The position numbers were made by a program, and so were the translations under genes. A DNA stretch of 64,000 bases from Aradus depressus (lineage: Eukaryota; Arthropoda; Insecta; Hemiptera; Aradidae). This document shows, piece after piece, positions 11,254 to 23,499 of this stretch (within the stretch, counting starts at the first letter, position 1; each line of letters begins with the position of its first letter). The notes beneath the pieces were generated by a model that was given only the letters and a program-made list of their open reading frames with translations, had not been told where the DNA came from and did no database searches. The stretch spans positions 29,025,489 to 29,089,488 of the forward strand of contig OY759224.1 in the NCBI GenBank assembly GCA_963662175.1. Direction: 5' to 3'.

Positions 11254-11881
11254 CTGTGGCGTAGCCAAGATTTTTAGCAGGGGGGGAGGGGGGGCAAAGT
11301 TAAGCTACGAGGGTGGGGGGTATAGACTCCCGTGGACACAGCCAGCAGTTTTCGTAGCTAGCGTTGCAGACTTTTTGTTATTAATTTGGTAGACTCGGAC
11401 CTCTAGAAGCTCCCCCTGAGGTAACCACTGACTGTAATACTTAAGTTTACATGAGCAAAAATGCAAAGCGCAGCAAATGCACGCTGTAGTTTCTGTGCTT
11501 TTAGAATTAAATGATTCACATCCAATAGCTTGCATTTACTACTGCTGCGCTTTACAATTTTACTGCACATGTAAAATCAGCTTTAAGAGTATAAAGTATA
11601 ACATATATGACGATTTTGAGCGAAGAAATGAAATGATGGAATTCATATATATTTAAATAAATGTAATATGACTTGTTTTGTACATGTACATTTATGTAAC
11701 AGCTGATTGCTGATTTAGGAATCAGACGCAAGGGAAATTTGAAGATCCTGTTGGTAACTGGTAAGCAATTAATTGCTTTTTAATAAAAACTATTTTTTAA
11801 TTTATTCAATTTTTATATTGATTTTTTGCTCTGGCCAGGGAGGGGAGCACGCGCCCCCGTCTCCCTCTGGCTACACCCCTG
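11254..11881. mobile_element. Degenerate hAT-like element
   Basis: The left end reads CTGTGGCGTAGCCAAG and the right end is the inverse of CAGGGGTGTAGCCAGAG. Flanking octamers GTAAAGTT and ATAAACTT match at 6 of 8 positions, suggesting a decayed hAT duplication. G runs follow the left end and C runs precede the right end. There is no transposase. Confidence 0.55.
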
Positions 11882-11992
11882 ATAAACTTATCTTCAGTCC
11901 TTCACTTTTTGCTTCATGAATGGATTTTGCTGAAATTTGATGCATGGGGTTGGTAATGGGTCAAAACAAGTTTGTGGGACATGGCAGCCGGC

Positions 11993-11995
<3 letters not shown>

Positions 11996-12046
<51 letters not shown>
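11996..12046. repeat. Poly(T) homopolymer, about 50 bases
   Basis: Uninterrupted T tract. It could be the tail of a minus-strand retro-insertion, but nothing recognisable follows it, so it is listed as a simple repeat only. Confidence 0.8.
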
Positions 12047-12047
<1 letters not shown>

Positions 12048-12059
12048 GGGATGGGAGCC

Positions 12060-12619
12060 TAAAAACCCTAATAACAGCCGATATCTTAAATGTATCTCCA
12101 CAAAAGTTAACAATTGACTTTCTTCTAAACACTGGATTGGTCTTGGAGGGAAAGTGAAAATGTAATTGTTTAATTCTTTCTGATGACGACTTTTTTTTCT
12201 GCACTTTAATGTCCAGTTTGAAATTATTATGAGTATTTAAGAAAACAAAAAAATAAAAATTAAAGCAAAATAAAGGTAAAAAACATAGAATGAAATACGA
12301 AGATAAAAAAAAGTTAAACTCTAATGGAAATTAATTGTAGGGACCTATTAAAAGTTACTTCCATGGTAATTATTCTTGGTTAATCTTCCGTAATGAAAAT
12401 ATATATTCGGCCATGTGAAAATACACTTCTATTTTCAAATATTCAGTTTTTATTTATTTATTTGTATTTATATTTGCCCAATAATCAAATATTTATTCAA
12501 ACTTAGTTGGTGACCCTTTTTTGCCTGGTTCGTAACTTGATGCAGGATTATTAAAATTATAATTATGCAGAATGAAGTGTATATAATTTATGTATATCTG
12601 TGATCTTGTAGATTATTAA
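12060..12619. other. AT-rich stretch without a recognisable gene
   Basis: No domain or shared repeat was noticed. Confidence 0.4.
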
Positions 12620-13172
12620 TCTATATTAATAAAGCTGAAACGGGGTTTGTTTGTTTGTTTGTTTGTATGTATGTATGTATGTATGTATGTATGTTTGTTC
12701 CAGCATCACGCCCAAACGGTTGGACGGATTTTTATGAAACTTCCCATGTAGCATCCCTATGAGCCCGATTGAATAATAGGCTATGTGGCGTCCCAAAATT
12801 ATGATCGGGAGGGGGGGTTGTAAGAGGGGCCTAAGTATATAAATAGTGCTAACTCATTAACTAATGGTCGAATTGTTATGAAATTTCACATGTAGTATTT
12901 TTAAAAGCCAAATAGGAAAAAAAGGTGTGTGGCGTCCCAAAGTTTTAAACGGGAGGGGGGGTTGTGGGGGGGCCTAAGTATAAATATAGAGCTAACTCAT
13001 TAACTAATGGGCGAATTGTCATGAAATTTCACAAGTAGTATTTTTATAAGCCAAATAGGAAAAAAAGGTGTGTGGCGCCCAAAGTTTTGAACGGGAGGGG
13101 GGGTTGTGGGGGTAAGCCTAAGTATAAATATAGAGCTAACTCTTTAACGGTTGGTCGGATTGTCACTGTCAA
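12620..13172 (+). mobile_element. Helitron 5' part, cut by LINE insertion
   Basis: Starts TCTATATTAATAAAGCTG after an A, identical to the 5' end of the complete Helitron at 20102. It continues with (GTTT)n/(GTAT)n microsatellites and two and a half copies of a unit of about 150 bp containing GAACGGGAGGGGGGGTTGTG. At 13172 it is broken by the poly(T) of the R1-clade LINE. The 3' half and the CTAG end are absent. Confidence 0.85.
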
Positions 13173-16100
13173 TTTTTTTTTTTTTTTTTTTTGGGTTGCC
13201 GACCTCCGGTGGAGGCCACGACACCATCGCCGAATCGTCGGGGAAAAAGGGAGGCCTAACAAATTTATTTACAAAATTAAAATACTAAAGTACATTATTT
13301 AAAATGCAGAACTTATGATGCTGTGGTAGGCTAGGAGCGACCGCTGCCGACCATCTGCGACGATCAGCGGTCACTCCCAGCCCACCTTAATTTCTTGGCG
13401 GGCCGAGAGAGCTCGGGATAAATGTAGGGCGATCGCTAATTGTGGTTCGTTAGGGCGCCGGGGACGACTGCAGGCCTCCCCGGCGCAGGGTCAAAATGCT
13501 TGCTTCTTTCTCCGCCAGGAGGCGACAAATCGGCTGAACATTGGGTAGCCGGTTTCCGTCATCAGCTGCCGCAGGTCGAGTCCCAGATACGATCCTGTCC
13601 CGCGTATCAACTCCACCCTAGGCCCGTCGTACAGCGGACATTCGAGGACCACGTGCTCCGCCGTCTCGACCCCGCCGCACGAGCAGTTCGGGTTGTTCTT
13701 CCTCTTAAAGAAGAACAGCTTGGAGTTGAAATCTCCGTGACCTGATAGTATCTGGGACATCCAGTGGTCAGGCAGTATCCAAGTAGAGTCCAGACGAACC
13801 CGGATTTCCGGTAAATATGCGTAGGTCGTTCGGCCATCCGATGATCGTGACCACCGCTGTTGCCATTTCTCCACTATCCATTCCTGGACTATGCCAACGC
13901 TCCGGTCTGGACTGTCCGCGCATCTCTTCCTCCAGGGCTAGACGTAAAGGCTCATCTATATCTGCTCCTAAGGGCAAATTGCGTCTACAATAGTACGAGG
14001 CGACAGCCCCGTCCAAGACTAAGTCTATGGGCGGAGCTCTTGCCAGCACCTGTAGCGCAGCCGTAGAGACAGTACGATAGGCCTTTGTAACCCTTAAAAG
14101 GGCTGCTCTCTGGGCTTGCACAAGGATAACGCGTCGCCGCTTCGTGGGACGATGCCACCACCCAGCAGCGGCGTACCTTGCTACAGCCTCGAATACTCCA
14201 GTGTAGATGATTCTACACGCAGAATAGCCGAGGCCCCACGTCGCGCGGGCTAGGCAGCTCAAAGCGTTGAAAGTGGCGGTAGTCCTTTCTTTAATGGCAA
14301 CAACGTGGGGCGTCACGTTGAGGCCCGGCCCGATCCGCACTCCGAGATAAGTGACCGTTGCCGGGCTCTCAATGCGGCGTCCGTGGATTTTGATTACCAG
14401 GGGGTGTCGGGCGTCAGTTCTCCCTCTCATCAGCAAAGCCGAGGTCTTGCTAGGAGAGAGAGCCAGTTTGTTGGCGCAGCACCAGTTGTCTATATCGTCA
14501 ATGGCGGCTTGGGCGCGAACGGTTAGAGCAGCTCGACTATCAGCGTGCACCGTAACAACGAGGTCGTCGACGTAGGCGATTGCCTTATATCCACGGCCCT
14601 CGAGATCACGGAGCAGTCCGTCAAAGAGTATGGCCCAAAGTATCGGTCCGAGGACCGAGCCCTGAGGACAGCCTCTAGTGACGTCCACTGTAGTGCTAGC
14701 GTATAGCTGACTCATGGTCGCAGATCGATCGCTGAGGAAGCTGGATATCAACCCAAACACATTCCCAGGCAGTCCCACAGCCCGCAGTCGCGTGAGGATG
14801 GCAGGCCACCAGGCGCAGTCGAAGGCCGACGCGATGTCAAAGAAGACACACAGGGCATATTTCCCACGGTCATTCTCCACATCCGCCCTCAGCATCATCA
14901 ACGCATCTTCGGCGGATCTGCCCCTCAAGCCACCGAACTGCCTGTGGGATACAAAAGCATGTACCTGGGCCCGAATTCCATTGAAAATAAGAGTCTCCAA
15001 TACTTTACCGAATACGGGGAGCAGGCTGATTGGTCTGTGGCTACCTGCCAGGGAAAGGTCCCTATCACCAGGCTTAACAAACGTACACACGAGTGCTCGT
15101 TTCCAAGTCCTAGGGAAGTGGCCCCTCCTAAGGCAGGTGTTATAAAGTAGTAAGAGATCCGACTTGATGGCCGGGAAGGCTTTCTTGATTATAGCGGCGT
15201 CTATGAGATCGCTCCCAGGGGCGCCGCCACTCTTCTGCCTCCCAACCGCCAAGCTCAGGTCAATCTCGTCCCAATCAGGTGCGTTCCCCGTATCCGGCCA
15301 AGTACGGGCAGCGTTCCTGATGTCTCGTTGGCTGGGTGAATCCTCCGCCGGGTCGTCCTCCGGGAAGGCCTCCCTCAAGTACATCCCGCCAGCCTCCTCC
15401 AGGGACATGGCATACTGGTTGCCAACCCTGATGGAGGCCACCGGGGCGACCGGCCTTAGCCTCCCGGCGGCGACACGGTAAGGGATTCCCCACGGGTTTT
15501 TGCTGCTCTCGTCTTCAACGAACTTCCTCCAGCTCTCCTTCTTCGCGGCCTCGACTCTTCTACCATAAGCCTTGCTAAGCTGCCGGTACTCCTCCCTCCG
15601 TATTACCCTCTGGAGTGGGTTTTGGTTTTGGCACCGCTGAAACCTCCTCCTGGCACGATATACAGCCTTCTTGGCGAGGGTAAGATCCTCACTCCACCAG
15701 GGTACCTTCCTGATCCGGTTTACCTTCTTGGGGATGGTCTCATCGGCAGCTCGAAGTAGTATACTACTGAGCCTGCCGACCCCATCCTCAATCTGGCCAA
15801 CCGGTTCAGAACTCCTGAGACCCTCCCACTGATCGTCGCAGGAGTAGACGGCAACGGCGGTCACGAAAGCGTCGGAGATGGCCTTGCGGGTAGCAAAGCG
15901 CGGGTCTCTAGGCCGGACTGCGGGAAGATGGGCGTCAAAGAGCAGAACATCCAGTACACTATGGTCGCTAGATGTGATCTCTCGGACGCTCCAGCTGCCC
16001 ACAGCCCGGAATAGTCCGCTCGACACCAGCGTGACGTCAACATGGGACACTCCATTGGAACCGTGGAATGTGGGCGGAGAAAGTGGGTCATTGACTATGC

Positions 16101-16450
16101 ACAGGTCATGGCGGGCGATCAAATCCAATAGCCTGTCGCCCCGGCGGTCGGTGCGAACCGATCCCCAGGAGACTGACCAGGAGTTGACGTCCGCCAGAAC
16201 TATGACATTGCGCCCCGAGAGGGAGTCCAGTACTAGGTCCAGGTGGCCCAGCTGTCGTTCTATGTTCTCAGACGGCGGGAAGTATCCGCTGATCACGTAG
16301 CAGCTTGCGTTGGCGTGCCTGATACAGGCCACAACTATATGGCTGGTGGAGAGATGGTGGAGCGCCATCACATCCACCTGGGGGCCGGTCACGACGATTG
16401 CGGCCATTGGCCGTTCGTCGCTCCGTGCGCCAGTAATAATTTTGTGTTTC
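13173..16450 (-). mobile_element. R1-clade LINE, 5'-truncated
   Basis: A minus-strand non-LTR retrotransposon. The A tail appears as T20 at 13173-13192, the 3' UTR as 13193-13490, and coding sequence reaches 16450. Markedly more GC-rich than its neighbours. It lacks ORF1 and the first part of the endonuclease. No TSD can be traced because the 5' side joins a second piece of the same LINE (16449-16541) and then a minisatellite. The target was a Helitron, not 28S rDNA, so this belongs to a non-rDNA lineage of the clade or is an off-target copy. Confidence 0.85.
13491..16450 (-). pseudogene. R1-type ORF2: endonuclease and reverse transcriptase, frameshifted
   Basis: The main frame is open from the 5' junction (first Met 16407) to 13768, 879 aa. 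It holds the C-terminal APE endonuclease (ADVNSWSVSWG near aa 70, SSDHS near 144), RT motif A FFDIASAFD near 521, PQGSVLGP and YVDD near 611. Near 13890 the frame is lost and continues in the next frame for about 127 aa, including the zinc-finger-like CSCGGVETAEHVVLECPLY. The related fragment at 22732-22945 has five more bases at this point and keeps one frame, so the break here is a 5-base deletion. The absent endonuclease N-terminus also makes it inactive. Confidence 0.85.
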
Positions 16451-16541
16451 TAGTGACGTCCACTGTAGTGCTAGCGTATAGCTGACTCATGGTCGCAGAT
16501 CGATCGCTCAGGAAGCTGGATATCAACCCAAACACATTCCA
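16449..16541 (-). repeat. Duplicated internal piece of the R1-type LINE
   Basis: About 92 bases match 14674-14765 with one mismatch noticed (GCTCAGG against GCTGAGG), in the same orientation. It lies directly between the LINE's truncated end and the minisatellite, so it marks a complex breakpoint. Confidence 0.85.
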
Positions 16542-19222
16542 AAATCCCACCCCCTGTCCCCACCCCCTAATCCCACCCCCTTTTCCCACCCCCTGTTCCC
16601 ACCCCCTGTACCCACCCCCACCCCCTAATCCCACCCCATGTTCCCACCCCCTGTCCCCACCCCCTAATCCCACCCCCTTTTCCCACGCCCAACCCCTGTC
16701 CCCACCCCCTGTTCCCACCCCCTGTACCCACCCCCACCCCCTAATCCCACCCCATGTTCCCACCCCCTGTCCCCACCCCCTAATCCCACCCCCTTTTCCC
16801 ACGCCCACCCCCTGTCCCCACCCCCTAATCCCACCCCATGTTCCCACCCCCTGTCCCCACCCCCTAATCCCACCCCCTTTTCCCACGCCCACCCCCTGTC
16901 CCCACCCACTGTCCCCACCCCCACCCCCTGTTCCCACCCCCACCCCCTGTTCCCACCCCCACCCCCTAATCCCACCCCATGTTCCCACCCCTGTCCCCAC
17001 CCCCTGTCCCCACCCCCTGTCCCCACCCCCTGTTCCCACCCCCACCCCCTAATCCCACACCATGTTCCCACCCACTGTCCCCAGGCCCACCCCATGTACC
17101 CACCCCCTGTACCCACTCCCACCCCCTAATCCCACCCCCTGCAACCCACTCCCACCCCCTAATCCAACCCCATGTTCCCACCCGCTGTCCCCACCCCCAC
17201 CCCCTGTCCCCACCCCCTGTACCCACCCCACCCCCTAATCACACCCCATGTTCCCACCCCCACCCCCTGTACCCACCCCCCCTCCCTATACCCACCCCCA
17301 CCCCTAATCCCACCCCATGTTCCCACCCCCTAATCCCACCCCATGTTCCCACCCCCCACCTCCTGTTCTCACCCCCTGTCCCCACGCCCACCCCATGTAC
17401 GCATCCCCTGTTCCCACCGCCTAATCCCACCCCATGTTCCCACCCCCTGTCCCCACCCCCTGTCCCCACCCCCACCCCCTAATCCCACCCCCTTTTCCCA
17501 CCCCCACCCCCTAATCCCACCCCCTTTTCCCACCCCTGTCCCCACCCCCACCCCCTGTACCCACCCCCACCCCCTAATCCTACCCCTATCCCCACCCCAT
17601 GTTCCCACCCACCCCCTAATCCCACCCCATGTTCCCACCCCCTGTACCCACCCCCACCCCCTAATCCCACCCCATGTCCTCACCCCCACCCCTTGTCCCC
17701 ACCCCCACCCCCTGTTCCCACCCCCACCCCCTGTTCCCACCCCCACCCCCTAATCCCACCCCTGTCCCCACCCCCTGTCACCACCCCCTGTCCCCACCCC
17801 CTGTCCCCACCCCCTGTTCCCACCCCCACCCCCTAATCCCACCCCATGTTCCCACCCACTGTCCCCACGCCCACCCCATGTACCCACCCCCTGTACCCAC
17901 TCCCACCCCCTAATCCCACCCCCTGCAACCCACTCCCACCCCCTAATCCAACCCCATGTTCCCACCCGCTGTCCCCACCCCCACCCGCTGTCCCCACCCC
18001 CACCCCCTGTCCCCACCCCCTGTACTCACCCCACCCCCTAATCCCACCCCATGTTCCCACCCCCTGTACCCACCCCCACCCCCTGTACCCACCCCCACCC
18101 CTAACCCCACCCCATGTTCCCACCCCCTAATTTCACCCCATGTTCCCACCCCCACCCCCTGTTCCCACCCCCTGTCCCCACGCCCACCCCATGTACGCAC
18201 CCCCTGTTCCCACCGCCTAATCCCACCCCATGTCCCCACCCCCTGTCCCCACCCCCTGTCCCCACCCCACCCCCTAATCCCACCCCCTTTTCCCACCCCA
18301 CCCCCTTTTCCCACCCCTGTCCCCACCCCCACCCCCTGTACCCACCCCCACCCCCTAATCCTACCCCTATCCCCACCCCATGTTCCCACCCACCCCCTAA
18401 TCCCACCCCATGTTCCCACCCCCTGTACCCACCCCCACCCCCTAATCCCACCCCATGTCCTCACCCCACCCCCTAATCCCACCCCATGTTCCCACCCCCT
18501 GTCCCGACGCCCACCCCATGTACGCACCCCCTGTACCCACCCCCACCCACTAATCCCACCCCATTTTCCCACCCCCTGTTCCCACCCCCTGTCCCCACGC
18601 CCACCCCATGTACGCACCCCCTGTACCCACCCCCACCCACTAATCCCACCCCATTTTCCCACCCCCTGTCCCCACCCCATTTTCCCACCCCCGGTCCCCA
18701 CCCCCTGTCCCCACCCCCACCCCCTGTTCCCACCCCCTAATCCCACCCCATGTTCCCACCCCCTGTCCCCACCCCCACCCCCTAATCCCACCCCATGTTC
18801 CCACCCCCTGTCCCCACCCCATGTCCCCACCCCATGTCCCCACCCCCTGTACCCACCCCACCCCCTAATCCCACCCCATGTCCCCACCCCCACCCCCTAA
18901 TCCCAACCCATGTTCCCACCCCCACCCCCTGTCCCCACGCCCACCCCATGTACGCACCCCCTGTACCCACCCCCACCCACTAATCCCACCCACTAATCCC
19001 ACCCCATTTTCCCACCCCCTGTCCCCACCCCACCCCCTGTTCCCACCCCCTAATCCCACCCCCTGTCCCCACCCCCTGTCCCCACCCCCTGCCCCACCCC
19101 CACCCCCTAATCCCACCCCCTGTTCCCACACCCACCCCCTAATCCCACCCCCTTTTCCCACCCCCTGTTCCCACCCCCTGTACCCACCCCCATCCCCTAA
19201 TCCCACCCCATGTTCCAACCCC
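16542..19222. repeat. C-rich/G-rich minisatellite, about 2.7 kb
   Basis: Built from variants of a 13-15 bp unit: CCCACCCCCTGTCC, CCCACCCCCTAATC, CCCACCCCATGTTC. The plus strand is C-rich and the minus strand has regular GGGGGTGGG runs. A block of roughly 780-795 bp is itself duplicated: rare variants at 17141, 17398 and 17581 recur at 17925, 18193 and 18362. Long ORFs exist in most frames only because stop codons are rare in the unit. Confidence 0.95.
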
Positions 19223-19223
19223 C

Positions 19224-19365
19224 TGTATATCGGACAGGATATTAACAGATGGTATACGTCTTCCAATTCGTTTTTATTGCATATTGTACAAAGTTCCTGG
19301 GGATTAAGGGTGTATACATTATTTTTGTAACTGATTTTAAGATTGTACTTGCCAGATAGACGGAT
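19224..19365 (-). pseudogene. LINE ORF2 C-terminal fragment
   Basis: Reverse complement matches about 28265-28405, including the codons for NELEDVYHLLISCPIY with its zinc-finger-like cysteine. The minisatellite ends exactly inside this coding sequence (near the codons for CPIY). Confidence 0.85.
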
Positions 19366-19429
19366 CTTCCCCTCCAGCTATACGAAGTAAAGAGGAAGTG
19401 ATGTAATCGGAAATAAAAAAAATGAAAAA

Positions 19430-19800
19430 TAAAATTGTTGCCTATGTGATAAAATGAATGTATCAACACAATTTTATATGTGTATCCAGAAACCCCATCA
19501 GCCAAATTGGACAAAACCAAGGGGGGCTTAACACGAAAATTCTGAAAATTGTAGTTTTTAGCATCCTAAAGCAGCAATTAATTTTCCGCGAAATTGGCTG
19601 AGAGGGGGGAACTAGAGGAGGTCGGCTCGACTCCAAATCTCTAATAACTGCCGATTTAATAAATTTATCGGCACAAAATTTAGTATGAGGATTCAGAAGC
19701 CCTTATGTAAAGTCAACTATTATTAGCCCTAACAGTTGATTAATTTTGGAGGGGGAACGGAAAGTTAATTGATTAATTCATGCTGAGCTGTTTCACCTGT
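19430..19800 (+). repeat. RepA copy, two tandem subunits plus 3' module
   Basis: The AATGAATGTATCAACACAAT subunit is followed by a second GCGAAATTGGCTGAGAG subunit, then the AGCCCTTATGTAAAGTCAAC and GAACGGAAAGTTAATTGATT module. Confidence 0.75.
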
Positions 19801-19859
19801 GACTTTTCCTTGCCTCGGGTTTAGACAAACTTTAGGATTTCCTCACTTTTCTTTTTACT

Positions 19860-20245
<386 letters not shown>

Positions 20246-20261
20246 TAGCATTCTTTTGAGC

Positions 20262-20985
20262 CCGATTGAATAATAGGCTATGTGGCGTCCCAAAATTTTG
20301 ATCGGGAGGGGGGCTTGTGGGGGGGCCTAAGTATAAATATAGAGCTAACTCATTAACTAATGGGCGAATCGTCATGAAATTTCACATGTAGTATTTTTAA
20401 AAGCCAAATAGGAAAAAAAGGTGTGTGGCGTCCCAAAGTTTTGAACGGGAGGGGGGGTTGTGGGGGGCCTAAGTATAAATATAGAGCTAACTCTTTAACA
20501 GTTGGTCGGATTGTCACGAAGTTTCACATGTAGTATTCCTGAAGACCAAATAAAAAAATAGGCGGTGTGACGGCTCAAAATTTTTTACGGGAGGGGGGTA
20601 GTGGGGGGTCCTAAGTATAAATATAGAGCTAACTCATTAACTAATGGGCGAATCGTCATGAAATTTCACATGTAGTATTTTTAAAAGCCAAATAGGAAAA
20701 AAAGGTGTGTGGCGTCCCCAAGTTTTGAACGGGAGGGGGGGTTATGGGGGGGGGGGGCTAAATATACATATAGAGTTAGCTCATTAACGGTTGGTCGTAT
20801 TGTCACGAAATTTCGCATATATTATTCCTGAAGGCCAAATAGAAAAATAAGGTGTGTGGCATCCCGAAGTTTTGAACGGGTGGCGGGGTTGAGGGGGGGG
20901 ACTAAGTATAAATATAGAGCTCGCTCATTAACTGTTGATCGTATTGTCATGAATCGGATTGTCATGAATTTCACATGTAGTAGTA
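20262..20985 (+). repeat. Tandem units of about 150-170 bp inside the Helitron
   Basis: Each unit carries ATGAAATTTCACATGTAGTA, GGTGTGTGGCGTCCC, a run GGGAGGGGGG and CCTAAGTATAAATATAGAGC. The same units occur in the Helitrons at 12620 and 59209 and are a family hallmark. Confidence 0.85.
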
Positions 20986-22150
20986 GTAACTATGTATTCG
21001 CTGTGGGGTTCACTGTTGCAAGACATTTACTAGCTGTAGTGCTCAGCCCCAGCGTTCCTAACTATGTACTGGCTGTGGGGTTCGCTGTTGCAAGGCACCT
21101 ACAAGACATTTACTAGCTGTGATGCCCAGCGTTCCTAACTACGTACTAGCTGTGGGGTCTGCTGTTGCAAGGCGCTAGCAGTGTGGCCCAGCGTATTTAA
21201 CTACTTAGGTACTAGCTGTGGGGTCCGCCGTTGCAAGGCACCTACTACCTGTAGGGCCCAGCGTTCCTAAAAACGTACTAGCTGTGGGGTCCGTCGTTGC
21301 AAAATCATACTAGCTGTGATGCCCAGGGTTCCTAATATCGTATTAAAATATATCGTGCCCAGCGTTCCTAACTATGTACTAGCTGTGAAGTTCGCTGTTG
21401 CAAAGCACTTACTAACTGTAATGCCCAGCGTATTTAACTATGTACTAGCTGTGGGGTCCGCTGTTGCAAGGCACTTAATAGCTGTGATGCCCAGCGTTCC
21501 TAACTTCGTACTAGCTGTGGGGTCCGCTGTTGCGAGGCACATACTAGCTGTGGTGACCAGCGTTCCTAACTACGTACTAGCTGTGGGGTCCGTTGTTGCA
21601 AGGCATTTACTAGCTGTGATGCCCAGCGTTCCTAACTACGTACTAGCTGTGGGGTCCGTTGTTGCAAGGCATTTACTAGCTGTAGTGCCCAGCGTTCCTA
21701 ACTATGTACTAGCTGTGAAGTTCGCTGTTGCAAAGCACTTACTAACTGTAATGCCCAGCGTATTTAACTACACTAGCTGTGGGGTCCGCTGTTGCAAGGC
21801 ACTTAATAGCTGTGATGCCCAGCGTTCCTAACTTCGTACTAGCTGTGGGGTCCGCTGTTGCGAGGCACATACTAGCTGTGGTGACCAGCGTTCCTAACTG
21901 CGTACTAGCTGTTGGGTCCGCCGTCGCAAGGCACATACTAGCTATGATGCCCAGCATTCCCAACTACGTACTAGCTGTGGTGCTCAGCGTTGCAAGCCAC
22001 ATACTAGCTGTGGTCACAAACGTTCTTAAGTACGCACTGACTAGGACGTCCAGCGATGCTAAGTATTCACTAGGTGTGGCTTCCGCCGTTGAAAGGCGCA
22101 TACTAGCTGTGGTGCCCAGGGGTCCTAAAAACTTACTAGCGTTACAACAG
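20985..22150 (+). repeat. 66-bp minisatellite inside the Helitron
   Basis: The unit contains GCCCAGCGTTCCTAACTACG and TACTAGCTGTGGGGTCCG, then GTTGCAAGGCA, about 66 bp (22 codons), some units shortened. Because 66 is a multiple of 3 and the unit lacks stops in one frame, ORFs encode repeats of VPNYVLAVGSAVARHL. I regard them as by-products. Shorter runs of the unit occur at 60720-60920 and 62930-63080. Confidence 0.9.
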
Positions 22151-22313
22151 CTGAAGGACTATAAGCCTTATTATGAATAATTGAAAATTATAACATCATG
22201 AATGTACTGTCGAGAAACTGAATAGCGTTATAGAAGATATTGGGAGAAAAATCAAAGTTCCCCGGGCAACGCCGGGTATTACTGCTAGTATATTATAAAA
22301 TTAATTATTATTA

Positions 22314-22490
22314 TTTATTTAAAAACAGCTGTTAGGAATGAAGTAACTTAAATAGTGAATAAATATACAAAGATGGTCTAGTCGCATTTTGTTTTACAAC
22401 GAAATGTGAACAACCAATGAATGGAGAATAATGTGGACGATCAGCTGTTTTAAATAGTGTAAAACAGTCTAAGTTGTGTTATGGAAGTGG
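22314..22490 (+). repeat. Family D, second part (inverted copy at 41215-41402)
   Basis: AACAGCTGTTAGGAATGAAG, ATATACAAAGATGG and CAACCAATGAATGGAGAA read in reverse complement at 41215-41402. Confidence 0.65.
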
Positions 22491-22544
22491 ACAGTCTAGA
22501 GATAGAAGTGTTTTTAGGAGCAAGGTGCAGTGAACCATGTAGGA

Positions 22545-22723
22545 GTGAAAATAACAGTGAAATAGATGCGCAATGGTACTTTTATTTATTTATATGCCCA
22601 AAATAACATTGAATTAAAGAATGGCTACAATATTTAAAATGAAAAGAGACTAAACTGCGTGGGCATATAAACATATAAATAAATAAAAGTACCATTGCGC
22701 ATCTATTTCACTGTTATTTTCAC
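22545..22723. repeat. Inverted repeat with arms of about 56-64 bp
   Basis: The arm 22545-22600 (GTGAAAATAACAGTGAAATA ... ATATGCCCA) is matched in reverse by 22660-22723, apart from a small 8-base insertion. The loop is about 59 bases. The right arm abuts an R1-type LINE fragment. Perhaps a fold-back insertion; class unknown. Confidence 0.85.
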
Positions 22724-22731
22724 TCATAGGT

Positions 22732-22945
22732 TAGGCAGTATCCACACGTACAGAGTCCAGACGTACCAGGATTTCCGGAAAATATGCATAGGTCGTTCGG
22801 CCATCCGACGATCGTGATCATCGCTGTTGCCATTTCTTCACAACCCATTCCTGGACTATGTCCTTGCTACGCTCTGGTCTGGACTGTCCGCGAATCTCTT
22901 CCTCCAGCGCTAGACGTAAGGGCTCATCTATATCTGCTCCTAAAG
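22732..22945 (-). pseudogene. R1-type LINE ORF2 fragment
   Basis: Matches about 13760-13974 of the larger copy. It keeps a single open frame where that copy has lost five bases (plus strand TGTCCTTGCTACG here against TGCCAACG there). Both ends stop abruptly, so it is an isolated fragment. Confidence 0.85.
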
Positions 22946-23171
22946 AACTTTTATACAACAATTATCCACAAACACTCTCTCCACATATCCACCACGACGC
23001 CTCAAGATAGTATGGCAGAAGGACCTGCTCCAGGACTCCTCTTCGGTCACGTACCTCAGCAGTACAGCCACGCACTTGACACTGCACTATTTATCGCAAA
23101 TGTTAATGGCAAATGTTATGCCGTTGTAAATATATAAATAAATAAAATAAAATAATTATTAGAAATTTAGA

Positions 23172-23494
23172 AGAGCCGGTAGCTCAGTGGTATGCGTGTT
23201 TATCTTCTGAGCTCAAAAACGTGGGTTCGAAACCCGACCGAGGCCCTTAGTTTATTTTATCTGGGAGGTAAAATAAACTTACGCACGCCGTCCTTCGGAT
23301 GGGACGTTAAGCGATGGCCCTGAGCTTGTACGATGTCAGGTACTTGTTAAAGACACGTGCCCTAGGTGAATAGTAATTTAGGACTCCCACAGTAGAGTCG
23401 GGCTCATGTCCACCAGACTGACGAAAGAGCGCTCTGGTAGTAGGCGACATGACCTCGTAGTTAAAGCCGGGGCATGAGTCATAAAACCTAACCT
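23172..23494 (+). mobile_element. SINE-A copy, full length
   Basis: Starts AAGAGCCGGTAGCTCAG, has a B box GGTTCGAAACCC and a full body, and ends CATAAAACCTAACC. Confidence 0.9.
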
Positions 23495-23499
23495 TATTA

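Noticed and set aside
13173..16450. R1 element in 28S rDNA
   Set aside because: The flanking sequence is a Helitron, and no rRNA sequence is seen anywhere in the window.
16389..19266. Long Gly/Trp-rich (minus) and Pro/His-rich (plus) ORFs, up to 316 aa
   Set aside because: They lie entirely in the C-rich minisatellite, are open in several frames at once, and end in LINE scraps. Low stop density of the unit explains them.
20985..22150. CRISPR-like array
   Set aside because: Repeats are contiguous 66-bp units without unique spacers, in a eukaryotic Helitron.
20856..22180. ORFs with VPNYVLAVGSAVARHL repeats
   Set aside because: The 66-bp Helitron minisatellite is a multiple of three without stops in one frame. 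Units vary in length, and overlapping ORFs start in different places.
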